Part shown: one piece after another, positions 35,491 through 43,749 of the stretch | Layout of the letters: each line of letters opens with the position of its first letter | Numbering within the stretch: the first letter of the stretch is position 1 | Assembly (NCBI GenBank): GCA_964487745.1 | Contig: CAZASG010000015.1 | Coordinates: forward strand, 14,413 to 78,412 | Origin: Desulfolinea sp964487745 | GTDB lineage: Bacteria; Chloroflexota; Anaerolineae; Anaerolineales; Villigracilaceae | Length of the DNA: 64,000 nucleotides | Reading direction: 5' to 3' | The notes under the pieces: generated by a model | The model's database searches: none | The model's input: only the letters and a program-made list of their open reading frames with translations | What the model was told of the DNA's origin: nothing | Made by a program: the position numbers and the translations under genes

Positions 35491-36333
35491 ATGAGTAAAT
35501 TAAAAATTGCATTTATCGGTTCAGGTGCAATGGCAGGCGCGATGATCGTCGGTCTGCTGCGCGAAAAATTGGCTTCCCCGGAGGATCTCTTTACCAGCGA
35601 TCCACGAGAAGATCGTGGTAAAGAATTACAAGAAAAATACGGCGTTCAGCCATTCACCGATAACGGCATCGCCATCAAAAACGCGGACGTGGTTGTTCTT
35701 TCCATCAAACCCCAGCGTTTGGGAGCTGTGCTCGAGGAACTCAAGGGAAAAATCCCGGAAGATGCTTTCGTCATCTCGATCATTGCAGGCGCAACGATCA
35801 AAAAGATCGGCAAGGGATTGGGGCACAAAAAGATTATACGCACCATGCCCAATACCCCCGCCCGCATCGGGGAGGGGATCACGGTCTGGGTGGCGTCGGA
35901 TGAAGTCAGTGATGAGCAAAAGAAACAGGCACAGACGATCTTGTCCGCTTTAGGCGAAGAAGTTTTCGTCGAAGATGAGTATTATCTCGATATGGCCACC
36001 GCCCTCTCCGGGACAGGACCTGCCTATGTCTACATGTTCATGGAAGCCATGATCGATGCGGGCGTACATATGGGGTTCCCCCGCCGCATCTCGGAGAAGC
36101 TCGTCGTCCAGACCATGCGCGGATCGGTCAACTTCTACGACCGCAATGACGTCCACGTTGCAGCACTGCGTAATCAAGTCACATCCTCGGGCGGAACTTC
36201 TGCGGAAGCCCTCTACTATCTTGAAAAAGCGGGGGTTCGGACAGCCATCTCACGCGCGATCTGGGCAGCCTATCAACGTTCGTTGGAATTGGGCAAAGAG
36301 AAGAAAGAACACGTGCCCAAAGATCAAGAGTAA
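35491..36333 (+). CDS. proC: Pyrroline-5-carboxylate reductase
   Basis: 280 residues. It reduces 1-pyrroline-5-carboxylate to proline with NAD(P)H. The Rossmann start is KIAFIGSGAMAGAMIVGLL, followed by RTMPNTPARIGEG and the C-terminal dimer and substrate block ALSGTGPAYVYMFMEAMIDA plus SSGGTSAEALYYLEKAG. AAAGGAAA precedes the ATG. The small selenoprotein-like gene follows 33 nt downstream on the same strand and may be on the same transcript. Confidence 0.97.
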   Translation: MSKLKIAFIGSGAMAGAMIVGLLREKLASPEDLFTSDPREDRGKELQEKYGVQPFTDNGIAIKNADVVVLSIKPQRLGAVLEELKGKIPEDAFVISIIAGATIKKIGKGLGHKKIIRTMPNTPARIGEGITVWVASDEVSDEQKKQAQTILSALGEEVFVEDEYYLDMATALSGTGPAYVYMFMEAMIDAGVHMGFPRRISEKLVVQTMRGSVNFYDRNDVHVAALRNQVTSSGGTSAEALYYLEKAGVRTAISRAIWAAYQRSLELGKEKKEHVPKDQE

Positions 36334-36366
36334 ACTCAAGAAGAACTGATTTCTAAGGACAAAGAC

Positions 36367-36579
36367 ATGACAGATTTATTGGCAACGATTACTTGTACTG
36401 AATGTGACTTTATAAGAAAAGTAGAGATGCCACTCGATACCTGAGTGATGTTTTATGAATGTGCTAGTTGTGGCACAATCCTTAGACCTAAACCCGGGGA
36501 TTGTTGTGTATTTTGCTCCTATTCAGATAAGCACTGTCCCTCTAAGCAGAGAGAACTCGATGAAATCATAGGCAAGTGA
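36367..36579 (+). CDS. GDCCVxC family small (seleno)protein with in-frame TGA (Sec26)
   Basis: A 70-codon gene starting at ATG 36367 (AAGGA 7 nt upstream) and ending at TGA 36577-36579, with one internal in-frame TGA at 36442-36444 (codon 26). Read as selenocysteine, the protein has a CTEC pair (C10, C13), the segment MPLDTU (U26), CASC (C32, C35) and GDCCVFCSYS (C46, C47, C50), then C57. This matches the family that RefSeq names GDCCVxC domain-containing (seleno)protein, where relatives carry Cys or Sec in the MPTDAC-like position. A hairpin begins 15 nt after the TGA, as in bacterial SECIS elements. A zinc-ribbon or thiol redox role is likely; the exact function is unknown. Because of the TGA, ordinary gene callers split or miss it. 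Confidence 0.85.
36460..36477 (+). promoter_or_regulatory. Candidate bacterial SECIS hairpin
   Basis: TGTGC, an 8-nt loop TAGTTGTG containing G residues, then GCACA, 15 nt downstream of the in-frame TGA at 36442. Spacing and size agree with the SelB-binding bSECIS, which lies within the coding sequence just after the UGA. Confidence 0.7.
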
Positions 36580-36674
36580 AGCAAGCGTTACACATCAATA
36601 AGTTTTTTCAACTTTTCAACTTGCAACCTTCAACTATAATAGGGCGGCTATAAAAGAAACAGAATTTAATTATC

Positions 36675-38675
36675 ATGTCTCTCATCATCGCAAATTCCCT
36701 CACCAAATCCTACGGCCACGTTGATATTTTCAACGGGCTGAGTTTTACCATTGAGCACGGTTCACGCATGGCTATTGTCGGTCCCAACGGGGTTGGGAAG
36801 ACGACTTTATTGCGCATCCTGATCGATGAAGAATCCCCTTCCGAGGGCAAGGTCACCCGCGCAAAAAAACTGCGCATCGGTTATTTGCCACAGGCGAAGG
36901 ATTTTCATTCCGAAAGTACGGTTTGGGATGAGTGTTTGGCGATCTTTGCCGATTTGCGCAAAATGGAAAGCGAGATCAATTCTCTCGCCGAGCAGATGTC
37001 GGACGAGGCCTCAGCAAGCCAGGTCATGGAGCGATACGGGAAACTTCAGGCAGCGTTTGAACATCGTGGCGGATACACCTACGAGACCCGCATCCGGCAG
37101 GTCTTATCCGGTCTCGGCTTTGCCGCTTCCGATTTTGAGATGCCCATCCCCCACCTTTCGGGCGGACAGCGCACGCGCGCCTATCTCGCAAAATTACTGC
37201 TCTCAGAGCCGGATGTGCTCTTACTCGATGAGCCTACCAACCATCTTGACATCACCGCCGTGGAGTGGCTCGAAGGCTATCTCAGCAAATGGGATGGCGC
37301 AGTTCTGATCGTTTCGCATGATCGTTATTTCCTCGACCATGTCGCCAATGGCATTCTGGAGATGACGGCGGCAGGCATCGAAACCTATCGTGGTAATTAC
37401 AGCCACTATGTTGGGCAGCGTGCCGAACGCTGGGAGCGCCGTCAGAAAGTCTTCAGGGCTGAAAAGGAAAAGCTGCTCAAGGAAGCCGAATATATCAAGA
37501 AGCATATCGAGGGACAGCGCGTTTCACAGGCACGTGGAAAGTTGCGCCGTCTGAGCCGGATCGTGCAGGCCATTGAGCAGGTCGGCATGGACGCCGTCGT
37601 CAACCAAAAATGGAGCGTGGTCAGCCAGAATATAACCGTTGCCACCAGCGATCTCAGTCCCGATGAAGCTGAGCAGCGTGTGCGTGCCCTGCGTCTACCC
37701 GACCATCGTCCGCCGCAGCTTTATCTAAATTTGCGCTCGCAAAAACGCTCTGGCGAAAAAGTCATCCGCACCAAAGATGTGCAGATCGGCTTCGACCAGC
37801 CCCTCTTCTCTGCGCCCGATCTTGAGTTGGAACGGCTCGATTGCGCCGCGCTGATCGGTCCAAATGGCGCAGGTAAAACCACCTTCGTGCGCACCATGTT
37901 AGGGCAGATCCCGCCTTTTTCTGGCAAAGTGCGCATGGGCGCATCGCTCGAGATCGGTTATTTTTCGCAGGCACACGAAAGCCTGAACGAAGAAAACACC
38001 CTCATGGAAGAGATCGAAAGCGTCTCCCCCATGCTGCCAGGCGGCATCCGCGCTTATCTCGGTAAATTTCTTTTCTCCGGCGATGATGTCTTCAAAAAGG
38101 TTTTTACTCTGTCGGGCGGCGAGCGCGGTCGGCTGGCGCTGGCAAAGCTCTCGCTGCAGGATACAAACCTGCTCCTGCTCGATGAACCCACCAACCATCT
38201 CGATATCCCCGCACAGGAGATCATGCAACAAGTCTTGAACTCCTACAAGGGAACGATCCTGCTTATCACCCATGACCGCTACCTGATCGACGCCCTTGCC
38301 ACGCAGATATGGGAGATCTTCCCGGATGAGAAAAAGCTGATTATCTTCAAGGGGACATATTCCCAAATGCGCGAAGAACGGGAGAAGGAAGCGGCACGTG
38401 CGCAAGAGGCACTTGCTGCCGCGCAAGGAAAGACAGGTTCAACCCGAAGATCTCGGCGCAACCCCGCCCAAAAAGCGGAGCGCCGTCGCATTGCCCGCCT
38501 GCAGGAAGTTGAAAATCAGGTCGCTACCCTTGAGAAACGTCTCTCCGAGCTTGGCACCCTGCTTGAAAATCCGCCCGATGATGCGGAAGAACTCCGTCAA
38601 CTTGCCGATGAATATAATCAGGTGCAGGACGAGATGGATGCGATGCTGGTCGAGTGGGAAAATTTAGCGGATTAG
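36675..38675 (+). CDS. ABC-F family ATPase (Uup/YdiF-like)
   Basis: 666 residues with two ABC cassettes and no membrane segment. Walker A: VGPNGVGKTTLL and IGPNGAGKTTFV. Signature motifs: LSGGQRTRAYLAK and LSGGERGRLALAK. Walker B/Asp loop: LLLDEPTNHLDI twice. The linker between the cassettes and a long charged coiled-coil tail (about 585-666) fit ABC-F proteins that act on the ribosome, in translation quality control or antibiotic protection; the tail is Uup-like. A TATAAT at 36635-36640 lies after short repeats of the CAAC type and may be its promoter. Confidence 0.93.
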   Translation: MSLIIANSLTKSYGHVDIFNGLSFTIEHGSRMAIVGPNGVGKTTLLRILIDEESPSEGKVTRAKKLRIGYLPQAKDFHSESTVWDECLAIFADLRKMESEINSLAEQMSDEASASQVMERYGKLQAAFEHRGGYTYETRIRQVLSGLGFAASDFEMPIPHLSGGQRTRAYLAKLLLSEPDVLLLDEPTNHLDITAVEWLEGYLSKWDGAVLIVSHDRYFLDHVANGILEMTAAGIETYRGNYSHYVGQRAERWERRQKVFRAEKEKLLKEAEYIKKHIEGQRVSQARGKLRRLSRIVQAIEQVGMDAVVNQKWSVVSQNITVATSDLSPDEAEQRVRALRLPDHRPPQLYLNLRSQKRSGEKVIRTKDVQIGFDQPLFSAPDLELERLDCAALIGPNGAGKTTFVRTMLGQIPPFSGKVRMGASLEIGYFSQAHESLNEENTLMEEIESVSPMLPGGIRAYLGKFLFSGDDVFKKVFTLSGGERGRLALAKLSLQDTNLLLLDEPTNHLDIPAQEIMQQVLNSYKGTILLITHDRYLIDALATQIWEIFPDEKKLIIFKGTYSQMREEREKEAARAQEALAAAQGKTGSTRRSRRNPAQKAERRRIARLQEVENQVATLEKRLSELGTLLENPPDDAEELRQLADEYNQVQDEMDAMLVEWENLAD

Positions 38676-38709
38676 CCCCCACTGTCCTTCGGACAAAGTG
38701 CCCCGAAGG

Positions 38710-38774
38710 GGTATCTCCCCTTGCGCAGCATCCTTTAGGGCAAATTCCAAAAGCATGGAATTTAGGGGAGATGA
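38710..38774. repeat. Palindromic intergenic repeat with nested arms
   Basis: Outer arms ATCTCCCC / GGGGAGAT and inner arms AAATTCCA / TGGAATTT, part of the CTCCCC family noted at 13711. Confidence 0.65.
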
Positions 38775-38810
38775 AAATAGCAAAGTGTGTTTTTTAAATC
38801 TTGTTGTGTT

Positions 38811-38873
38811 ATCCCCCTGTTTTACTTGCAAAATGGGGGGATGCCCCCGCGAAGCGAGGGGCAGGGGGCGTGC
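38811..38873. repeat. Palindromic intergenic repeat, second copy in the gap
   Basis: ATCCCCCTGTTTT pairs with AAAATGGGGGGAT around a short loop, then GCCCCCGCGAAGCGAGGGGC forms a second hairpin. The same order (ATTTGGGGGGATGCCC) appears at 50510-50525. Confidence 0.65.
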
Positions 38874-38890
38874 AATACAGTTCTTTCTTT

Positions 38891-38896
38891 TATAAT
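38891..38896 (+). promoter_or_regulatory. -10 element of a probable leaderless arfB promoter
   Basis: TATAAT, six bases, then ATGATG. As with fmt and mutL, there is no room for an SD. Confidence 0.6.
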
Positions 38897-38902
38897 GGAA
38901 TT

Positions 38903-39307
38903 ATGATGAATATCCCTCCTGAAAGCCTATCCTTTGAATACTTCCGCGCATCCGGCCCGGGCGGCCAGAATGTGAATAAGGTCAGCACTGCCGTGCGGCT
39001 GCGTTTTACTGTGGATGCCGCTCGTCTCCCCGTCGCCGTGCGGGAGCGGCTCATCCGCCTAGCAGGCAGGAAAATCACTGAGGAGGGCATTCTGATCATC
39101 GAAGCCTCGCGCTTCCGCACGCGGGAACGGAATCAAGCCGATGCGTATGCACGTCTCGAACAAATGCTGGAGCGGGCATCCATCCCTCCGAAGAAGCGGC
39201 GTCCAACAAAGCCGACGAGAGCTTCCGTCAAAAGACGACTGGATGCAAAAAAACGTCGCGGGGATGTAAAACGCTTGCGGGGAAAAGTGAAAAGAAATAA
39301 CGATTAA
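38903..39307 (+). CDS. arfB: Alternative ribosome-rescue factor, ArfB-like peptidyl-tRNA hydrolase
   Basis: About 134 residues. The catalytic GGQ motif is clear (SGPGGQNVNKVSTAVRLRF), followed by the RF-1 domain and a basic C-terminal tail (PPKKRRPTKPTRASVKRRL...) that in E. coli ArfB/YaeJ enters the mRNA channel of stalled ribosomes. Length and tail fit ArfB, not a full release factor. The ATG at 38903 (or 38906) is chosen for the TATAAT six bases upstream; an open frame exists further upstream but overlaps repeat sequence. Confidence 0.92.
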   Translation: MMNIPPESLSFEYFRASGPGGQNVNKVSTAVRLRFTVDAARLPVAVRERLIRLAGRKITEEGILIIEASRFRTRERNQADAYARLEQMLERASIPPKKRRPTKPTRASVKRRLDAKKRRGDVKRLRGKVKRNND

Positions 39308-39313
39308 GAACGA

Positions 39314-41587
39314 TCAGACTAAAAAGAAGTCTTCTCTTTCGAAAAGCAATTCCATATCTTCTTTGTACATCGGTTTTGCGGCATAAAATCCTTGCCCCAA
39401 AGAACAATTCAACTCCTTGAGCATAGTCAATTGCTCGATGAGCTCAATCCCTTCCGCTACAACATCCAGATCAAGAACTGCCGCCAAATGGATAATTCCC
39501 TCTACCAATGCGCGTCCTTTTCCATTATGGGCAATTCTGTCGATGAATGTTTTGTCGATCTTGAGAGCGCTGATGGGAAAATGATGTAGATAACCTATTG
39601 ACGAGTAGCCGGTGCCAAAATCATCCAAATGTAACTGAACACCAAGTTTGCTGATTTGCTTCAGCGCTTTGAGGGCTTGTTCAGCATCTTCAACGATGGT
39701 GCTTTCTGTGATCTCCAAATGCAAGCGTTTTGGATCCAATTTTGTTTCCTGAAGGGTCTGGACCAGGAAATCGAAAAACTCATGATGCGTTATCTGCTTC
39801 CCTGATATATTGACACTTATCGAAAGATTCTTTACGCGAGTATGATCTTTTTCCCAGTCCTTTATTTGCTTGCAAGCCTCTGCCAAGACCCAATTACCGA
39901 TCTCCAAGATCAAACCGGTTTCTTCAGCTACCGGTATAAATTCATTGGGTTGGATAATACCTTGTTCCGCATGGTGCCAGCGGACAAGAGCCTCCATTCC
40001 TAGCATTTCACCTGTACTCAAATCAACAATCGGCTGAAAAGAAAGTTTGAAATCATTATTCTGAATAGCTTGCGCTAATTCTCTCTCTCGCTTAATACGC
40101 TCAGTAACTTTTTTCCCCATCTCTGAGTCAAATATGGCATATCGTGCTCGTCCTGCATCTTTTGCCTGATACATGGCAATATCTGCATCTTTCAGAAGCA
40201 TATTAGGTGCTGAGTAGGCAGGGTTTCCAAACACGATCCCAATACTAGCCGTCATGGGGATTTCTATATTCAGAATTTCAGAGGGGCGCAGAAGCTCTTT
40301 AGATATTCGCTCGGCAATAATGACAGGACTATTCGAGCTATCGAAATTCTCGAGAAGAATAATAAACTCATCTCCTCCCAAACGGGCAACGGTATCAACA
40401 CTCCGAGCACAAGATTTGATCCGCTGCGCGCACTCGATCAAAATGTGATCTCCGACATCATGCCCCAAGGTATCATTGATATCTTTGAATTTATCCAGAT
40501 CCAGAAATAAAACCGCATATTGGTAGTTTTTATCCCGCTCTGAGAAGTGAAGCGCATGCTGTAAACGATCTAAAAGGAGCATGCGGTTGGGCAATCCGGT
40601 CAGGGCATCGTGCAAGGCATCGTGTTGAAGTTTTGCTTCAGCTTTCTTCCGTGAAGAAATATCGCTATGTGAACCCACAGTTCTTATAGGAGTCCCTGCT
40701 TCATCTAAAACCGCTTTTCCACGAGTAAGGACCCAAATATATTGTCCATTTTTGTGTCTTAGGCGATATTCAAACTCAAAAGTGGCATCCTGATTGTCGA
40801 TGAAATTGGACAGGTATTGCGTAGCTCGTTCCAGATCGTCAGGATGGATAAGGTTGATCCAATCCAGTGAAGTATTCCCAATCTCATCGTCTTCGTAGCC
40901 AAGCATCTCTTTCCAACGCGGGGAATAATAAACTGTATTCGTCTTGAAATCCCAATCCCAAAGACCGTCATTGGCTGATTGGGCAATAAGCGAATAACGC
41001 AACTCGCTGGCTTCGATCTGTTTTTTTCTTCTTTTTTCAAGATTAGTGAGATGGACTTTAGAGATAATGAGCAAAAGCCCCCCAAAAGACATAAACGCAG
41101 CAGAGGATGAAATTACATCTTCAAAAATAAATTTTGGAAAAAGGACTGGCAATAAGAGAATACCAATGAGATTAAGGGCAAGCGCAAACAAAACAAACTT
41201 CAGCGGGAAAAAAGTATTGAGAATTAAAAGTGGCAAGAGCAAATAGGCGATATCTTCCAAGTCTGTATCAAGTACCACTGCTGTGAAAATCACTACAAAT
41301 GAAATAAAAATCGCAAACAAGATAGCTTCTTTGAAATAGCCTGAACGATTTAAGCCATATGCGATCAAAAAGAAAAGCGAGGAGCCAGCAGTAATGAGGA
41401 AATCAAGATCATCACTTAGCGCTCGCTCGGAACCAAACAGATACGGGATTGTTGAAACAAAGACCCCCACAGGGAAAAAAATGAGCACTAACGAAGAGAG
41501 AAGCTTTGAGTTTGCCCTTTGCTCAACATCCTTCAGGCGCTCAGCAGGCGTTATTAGTTTTTCCCACAATCTTTTTACTATTGCCAT
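39314..41587 (-). CDS. Membrane PAS-GGDEF-EAL c-di-GMP protein
   Basis: 757 residues from ATG 41587 (no clear SD; GTG at 41635 is an alternative). N-terminal segment with about six membrane helices (about 30-190), PAS/PAC (about 200-310, ANDGLWDWDFKTN), GGDEF domain (about 325-490) with an intact LGGDEF and FLDLDKFKDINDTLGHD, and EAL domain (about 505-750) with EALVRWH and DDFGTGYSSIGYL. Both active-site motifs look intact, so synthesis and hydrolysis of cyclic di-GMP are both possible. The stop converges on arfB with 6 nt between the stop codons and no terminator. Confidence 0.94.
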   Translation of the reverse strand: MAIVKRLWEKLITPAERLKDVEQRANSKLLSSLVLIFFPVGVFVSTIPYLFGSERALSDDLDFLITAGSSLFFLIAYGLNRSGYFKEAILFAIFISFVVIFTAVVLDTDLEDIAYLLLPLLILNTFFPLKFVLFALALNLIGILLLPVLFPKFIFEDVISSSAAFMSFGGLLLIISKVHLTNLEKRRKKQIEASELRYSLIAQSANDGLWDWDFKTNTVYYSPRWKEMLGYEDDEIGNTSLDWINLIHPDDLERATQYLSNFIDNQDATFEFEYRLRHKNGQYIWVLTRGKAVLDEAGTPIRTVGSHSDISSRKKAEAKLQHDALHDALTGLPNRMLLLDRLQHALHFSERDKNYQYAVLFLDLDKFKDINDTLGHDVGDHILIECAQRIKSCARSVDTVARLGGDEFIILLENFDSSNSPVIIAERISKELLRPSEILNIEIPMTASIGIVFGNPAYSAPNMLLKDADIAMYQAKDAGRARYAIFDSEMGKKVTERIKRERELAQAIQNNDFKLSFQPIVDLSTGEMLGMEALVRWHHAEQGIIQPNEFIPVAEETGLILEIGNWVLAEACKQIKDWEKDHTRVKNLSISVNISGKQITHHEFFDFLVQTLQETKLDPKRLHLEITESTIVEDAEQALKALKQISKLGVQLHLDDFGTGYSSIGYLHHFPISALKIDKTFIDRIAHNGKGRALVEGIIHLAAVLDLDVVAEGIELIEQLTMLKELNCSLGQGFYAAKPMYKEDMELLFEREDFFLV

Positions 41588-41755
41588 ATTATTATCTGGT
41601 ATCACATGAAGACAGACTAAGGAAAAGCTCAACACATAGTAACATCGTATCAGACTACTGATACGAATGGAGCATGGCGGACGCGACCATTATAGTGCGC
41701 AGAGAAGGGGCTTATGCTTACGTTGACTTTACAATATTATCTACTGATAAACAAC

Positions 41756-42661
41756 CTAGAACCTGTCCAGATCAATGTCATGATGTGATATTTCATCGTC
41801 AATCGGTTCAAGATGCGTAAAAGCAACCGAATTTTGTACCACAGCACAAATCTCCGCTTCGATATCTTCGGCAATATGATGGGCATCATGTACCGTCCAT
41901 TCACCAGGAACAAGAACATGCACTGAAATGAAATGGCGCGCACCAGCCTGGCGTGTACGCAGGGCATGGAAGTCAATGCTTTTTTCGTTACGGTACTTTT
42001 CCAGCACATCTTCAACCGCTTGCATTTCTTCGGGAGAAAGTGATGCATCCATCAACCCGGCAATAGAACGTCGGATAAGCTGTACACCTGTGTAAACGAT
42101 ATTCGCTGAAACTCCGAGAGCAATCAGAGGGTCAAGAATTGTCCAGCCCGTTAGTGCGACTGCACCCACACCGGCTACCACGCCAACAGAAGTCCACACA
42201 TCCGTCATGAGATGATGCCCGTCCGCTTCGAGCGTGATGGAGGCATGTTTTTTGCCAGCCCGAAGCAATATCTGCGCAACAACCAGGTTGACGAGCGAAG
42301 CGATGATCGAGATCGCCAACCCGACCCCGACCTGCTCGATCTCACGCGGATTAATTATTCGCTCTATGGCAGTTACCATGATTCCCGCCGCGGCAACAAG
42401 GATCAACACCCCCTCAGCGTTACTGGAAAAATACTCCGCTTTGCCATGTCCATAAGTGTGGCTATCGTCGGGCGGGCGGGCGGCAATGGTCAACATACTG
42501 AGAGCCATGATCGCAGCCAGCAAGTTGACGACCGATTCGATCGCATCGGAGAGCAAGCCGACCGATCCGGTCAACAGATAGGCGCCGGCTTTTAGCCCAA
42601 TGGTTAACGTAGCAGCAGCGATGGAAAGCCAGGCATAGCGGGTTAGAGAAGAACGTTTCAT
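41756..42661 (-). CDS. Cation diffusion facilitator transporter
   Basis: 301 residues with six membrane helices and a cytoplasmic C-terminal domain containing the HFISVHVLVPGEWTVHDAHH block. The second metal-site helix keeps HHLMTD (HxxxD). The first site reads SDAIESVVN, where most Zn/Fe members have a second Asp in DxxxD or an HxxxD form. This is a recognised CDF subgroup and the metal cannot be named. It runs against the lipoprotein hydrolase gene with only 3 nt between them, on the same strand, so they are likely co-transcribed. Confidence 0.92.
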   Translation of the reverse strand: MKRSSLTRYAWLSIAAATLTIGLKAGAYLLTGSVGLLSDAIESVVNLLAAIMALSMLTIAARPPDDSHTYGHGKAEYFSSNAEGVLILVAAAGIMVTAIERIINPREIEQVGVGLAISIIASLVNLVVAQILLRAGKKHASITLEADGHHLMTDVWTSVGVVAGVGAVALTGWTILDPLIALGVSANIVYTGVQLIRRSIAGLMDASLSPEEMQAVEDVLEKYRNEKSIDFHALRTRQAGARHFISVHVLVPGEWTVHDAHHIAEDIEAEICAVVQNSVAFTHLEPIDDEISHHDIDLDRF

Positions 42662-42664
42662 ATC

Positions 42665-43714
42665 TTATTTTAGGTGAGTTTCAAAAAAGTAAAAAAAACT
42701 GCGCTCAAAATCAGCTGTGTAATTATTGTTAAAGGTGTGTTTTGCTCCCTCGTAAAAGGCGCAGTTAATTTCTTTGCCAAGTGCAGTCAGTGTAGCACAA
42801 GTTTCCTTACTCCACAAAACCGGGATAACTTCATCTGCAGTCCCGTGATAGAGTTTGAGTGGCGAGGTGATCAGGCCATAGGAATGATGCGGTGAGATCG
42901 CAGTCAAAAGATGCGGGGGCGTATCCAGTTCATCCTGTGCATTGATATAAGCAGCGTTCTTGCTCACATCTCCACTCATTGGGGCGTAAAGCATCGTCGC
43001 ATTGATATCGTTGCTAATGGTGGTCACTCGCAAAGCAACTTCACCACCCATGCTATGCCCCCACAAGCCGATCTTTTCGGGATTTATCATGGACCACGTC
43101 CCCACCCCACCCTGTGACTGGATCATCGCGATCAGATTCAGAATATCGGTCGCCAGACCGTTGCGGAAACGGTCGTCGCCTGAGCCTGATTCTCCATAAT
43201 TACGCATATTGGGGTGAAAAACAATATACCCCTCCTGCGCGATCCGATCTGCATAGATCGTAGAATAGGGCATTAGCTGGTATCCACCCGTATCGTAATT
43301 CCCATGGATGGCAATAATGACTGGAAAAGTCCCCTCCCCTTTGGGGATATTGACAAAACCGTAGATCGGGATGCCATCGCTGGAGTATTGAAACTTATAG
43401 CGTGTAAAACGTCCTTCTTCACTGATCTTCTCCAAAAGCTGGATCGTCCCGATCCCGTAGATGCGCGCCCGCATGGAGGCGATAGTGTACTTCTCCAACG
43501 GATTGGGTGTCATGGTAGGCACAGGCAGTGTAGCCGTTATCGTCGGAAAAACCAGCGGTGTGCGCGTCGCAGCCTGAGGCTGAAAAGGGGTTGATGTTGC
43601 AGGAACAGGCGATGGGGCAAATGTGGGAATCATTGGCTCTGCTTGAGCAGGTGCACAGGCTGTAAGAAGTCCAATAATAAGGGAAAAGGCAAAAAAACAA
43701 TCTCGCGTTTTCAT
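42665..43714 (-). CDS. Exported alpha/beta hydrolase lipoprotein
   Basis: About 349 residues. The N-terminus is a lipoprotein signal (CFFAFSLIIGLLTAC), followed by a Pro/Thr linker. The hydrolase fold carries HGNYDTGG (oxyanion region), the nucleophile elbow LWGHSMGGEVAL (Ser in GHSMG), a D in YHGTADEVIP and the catalytic His in GAKHTFNNNYT. Such enzymes cleave esters or peptides outside the cell (dienelactone hydrolase/prolyl oligopeptidase-like). The ATG at 43714 lies 8 nt after a TATAAT on its own strand. Confidence 0.9.
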   Translation of the reverse strand: MKTRDCFFAFSLIIGLLTACAPAQAEPMIPTFAPSPVPATSTPFQPQAATRTPLVFPTITATLPVPTMTPNPLEKYTIASMRARIYGIGTIQLLEKISEEGRFTRYKFQYSSDGIPIYGFVNIPKGEGTFPVIIAIHGNYDTGGYQLMPYSTIYADRIAQEGYIVFHPNMRNYGESGSGDDRFRNGLATDILNLIAMIQSQGGVGTWSMINPEKIGLWGHSMGGEVALRVTTISNDINATMLYAPMSGDVSKNAAYINAQDELDTPPHLLTAISPHHSYGLITSPLKLYHGTADEVIPVLWSKETCATLTALGKEINCAFYEGAKHTFNNNYTADFERSFFYFFETHLK

Positions 43715-43722
43715 CAAAAAAG

Positions 43723-43743
43723 ATTATAACGGCGTTGTATAAT
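43723..43743. promoter_or_regulatory. Compact divergent promoter pair, both probably leaderless
   Basis: On the minus strand TATAAT (43723-43728) lies 8 nt before the hydrolase ATG. On the plus strand TATAAT (43738-43743) lies 6 nt before the mutL ATG (43750). Only 35 bp separate the two start codons, so each -35 region must overlap the opposite gene's start. Confidence 0.7.
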
Positions 43744-43749
43744 ACCCTC

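Noticed and set aside
36442..36444. Reading the TGA as an ordinary nonsense mutation and the gene as a pseudogene
   Set aside because: The rest of the gene is undamaged, the site matches the family's Sec/Cys column and a SECIS-like hairpin follows. This stays possible but is less likely.
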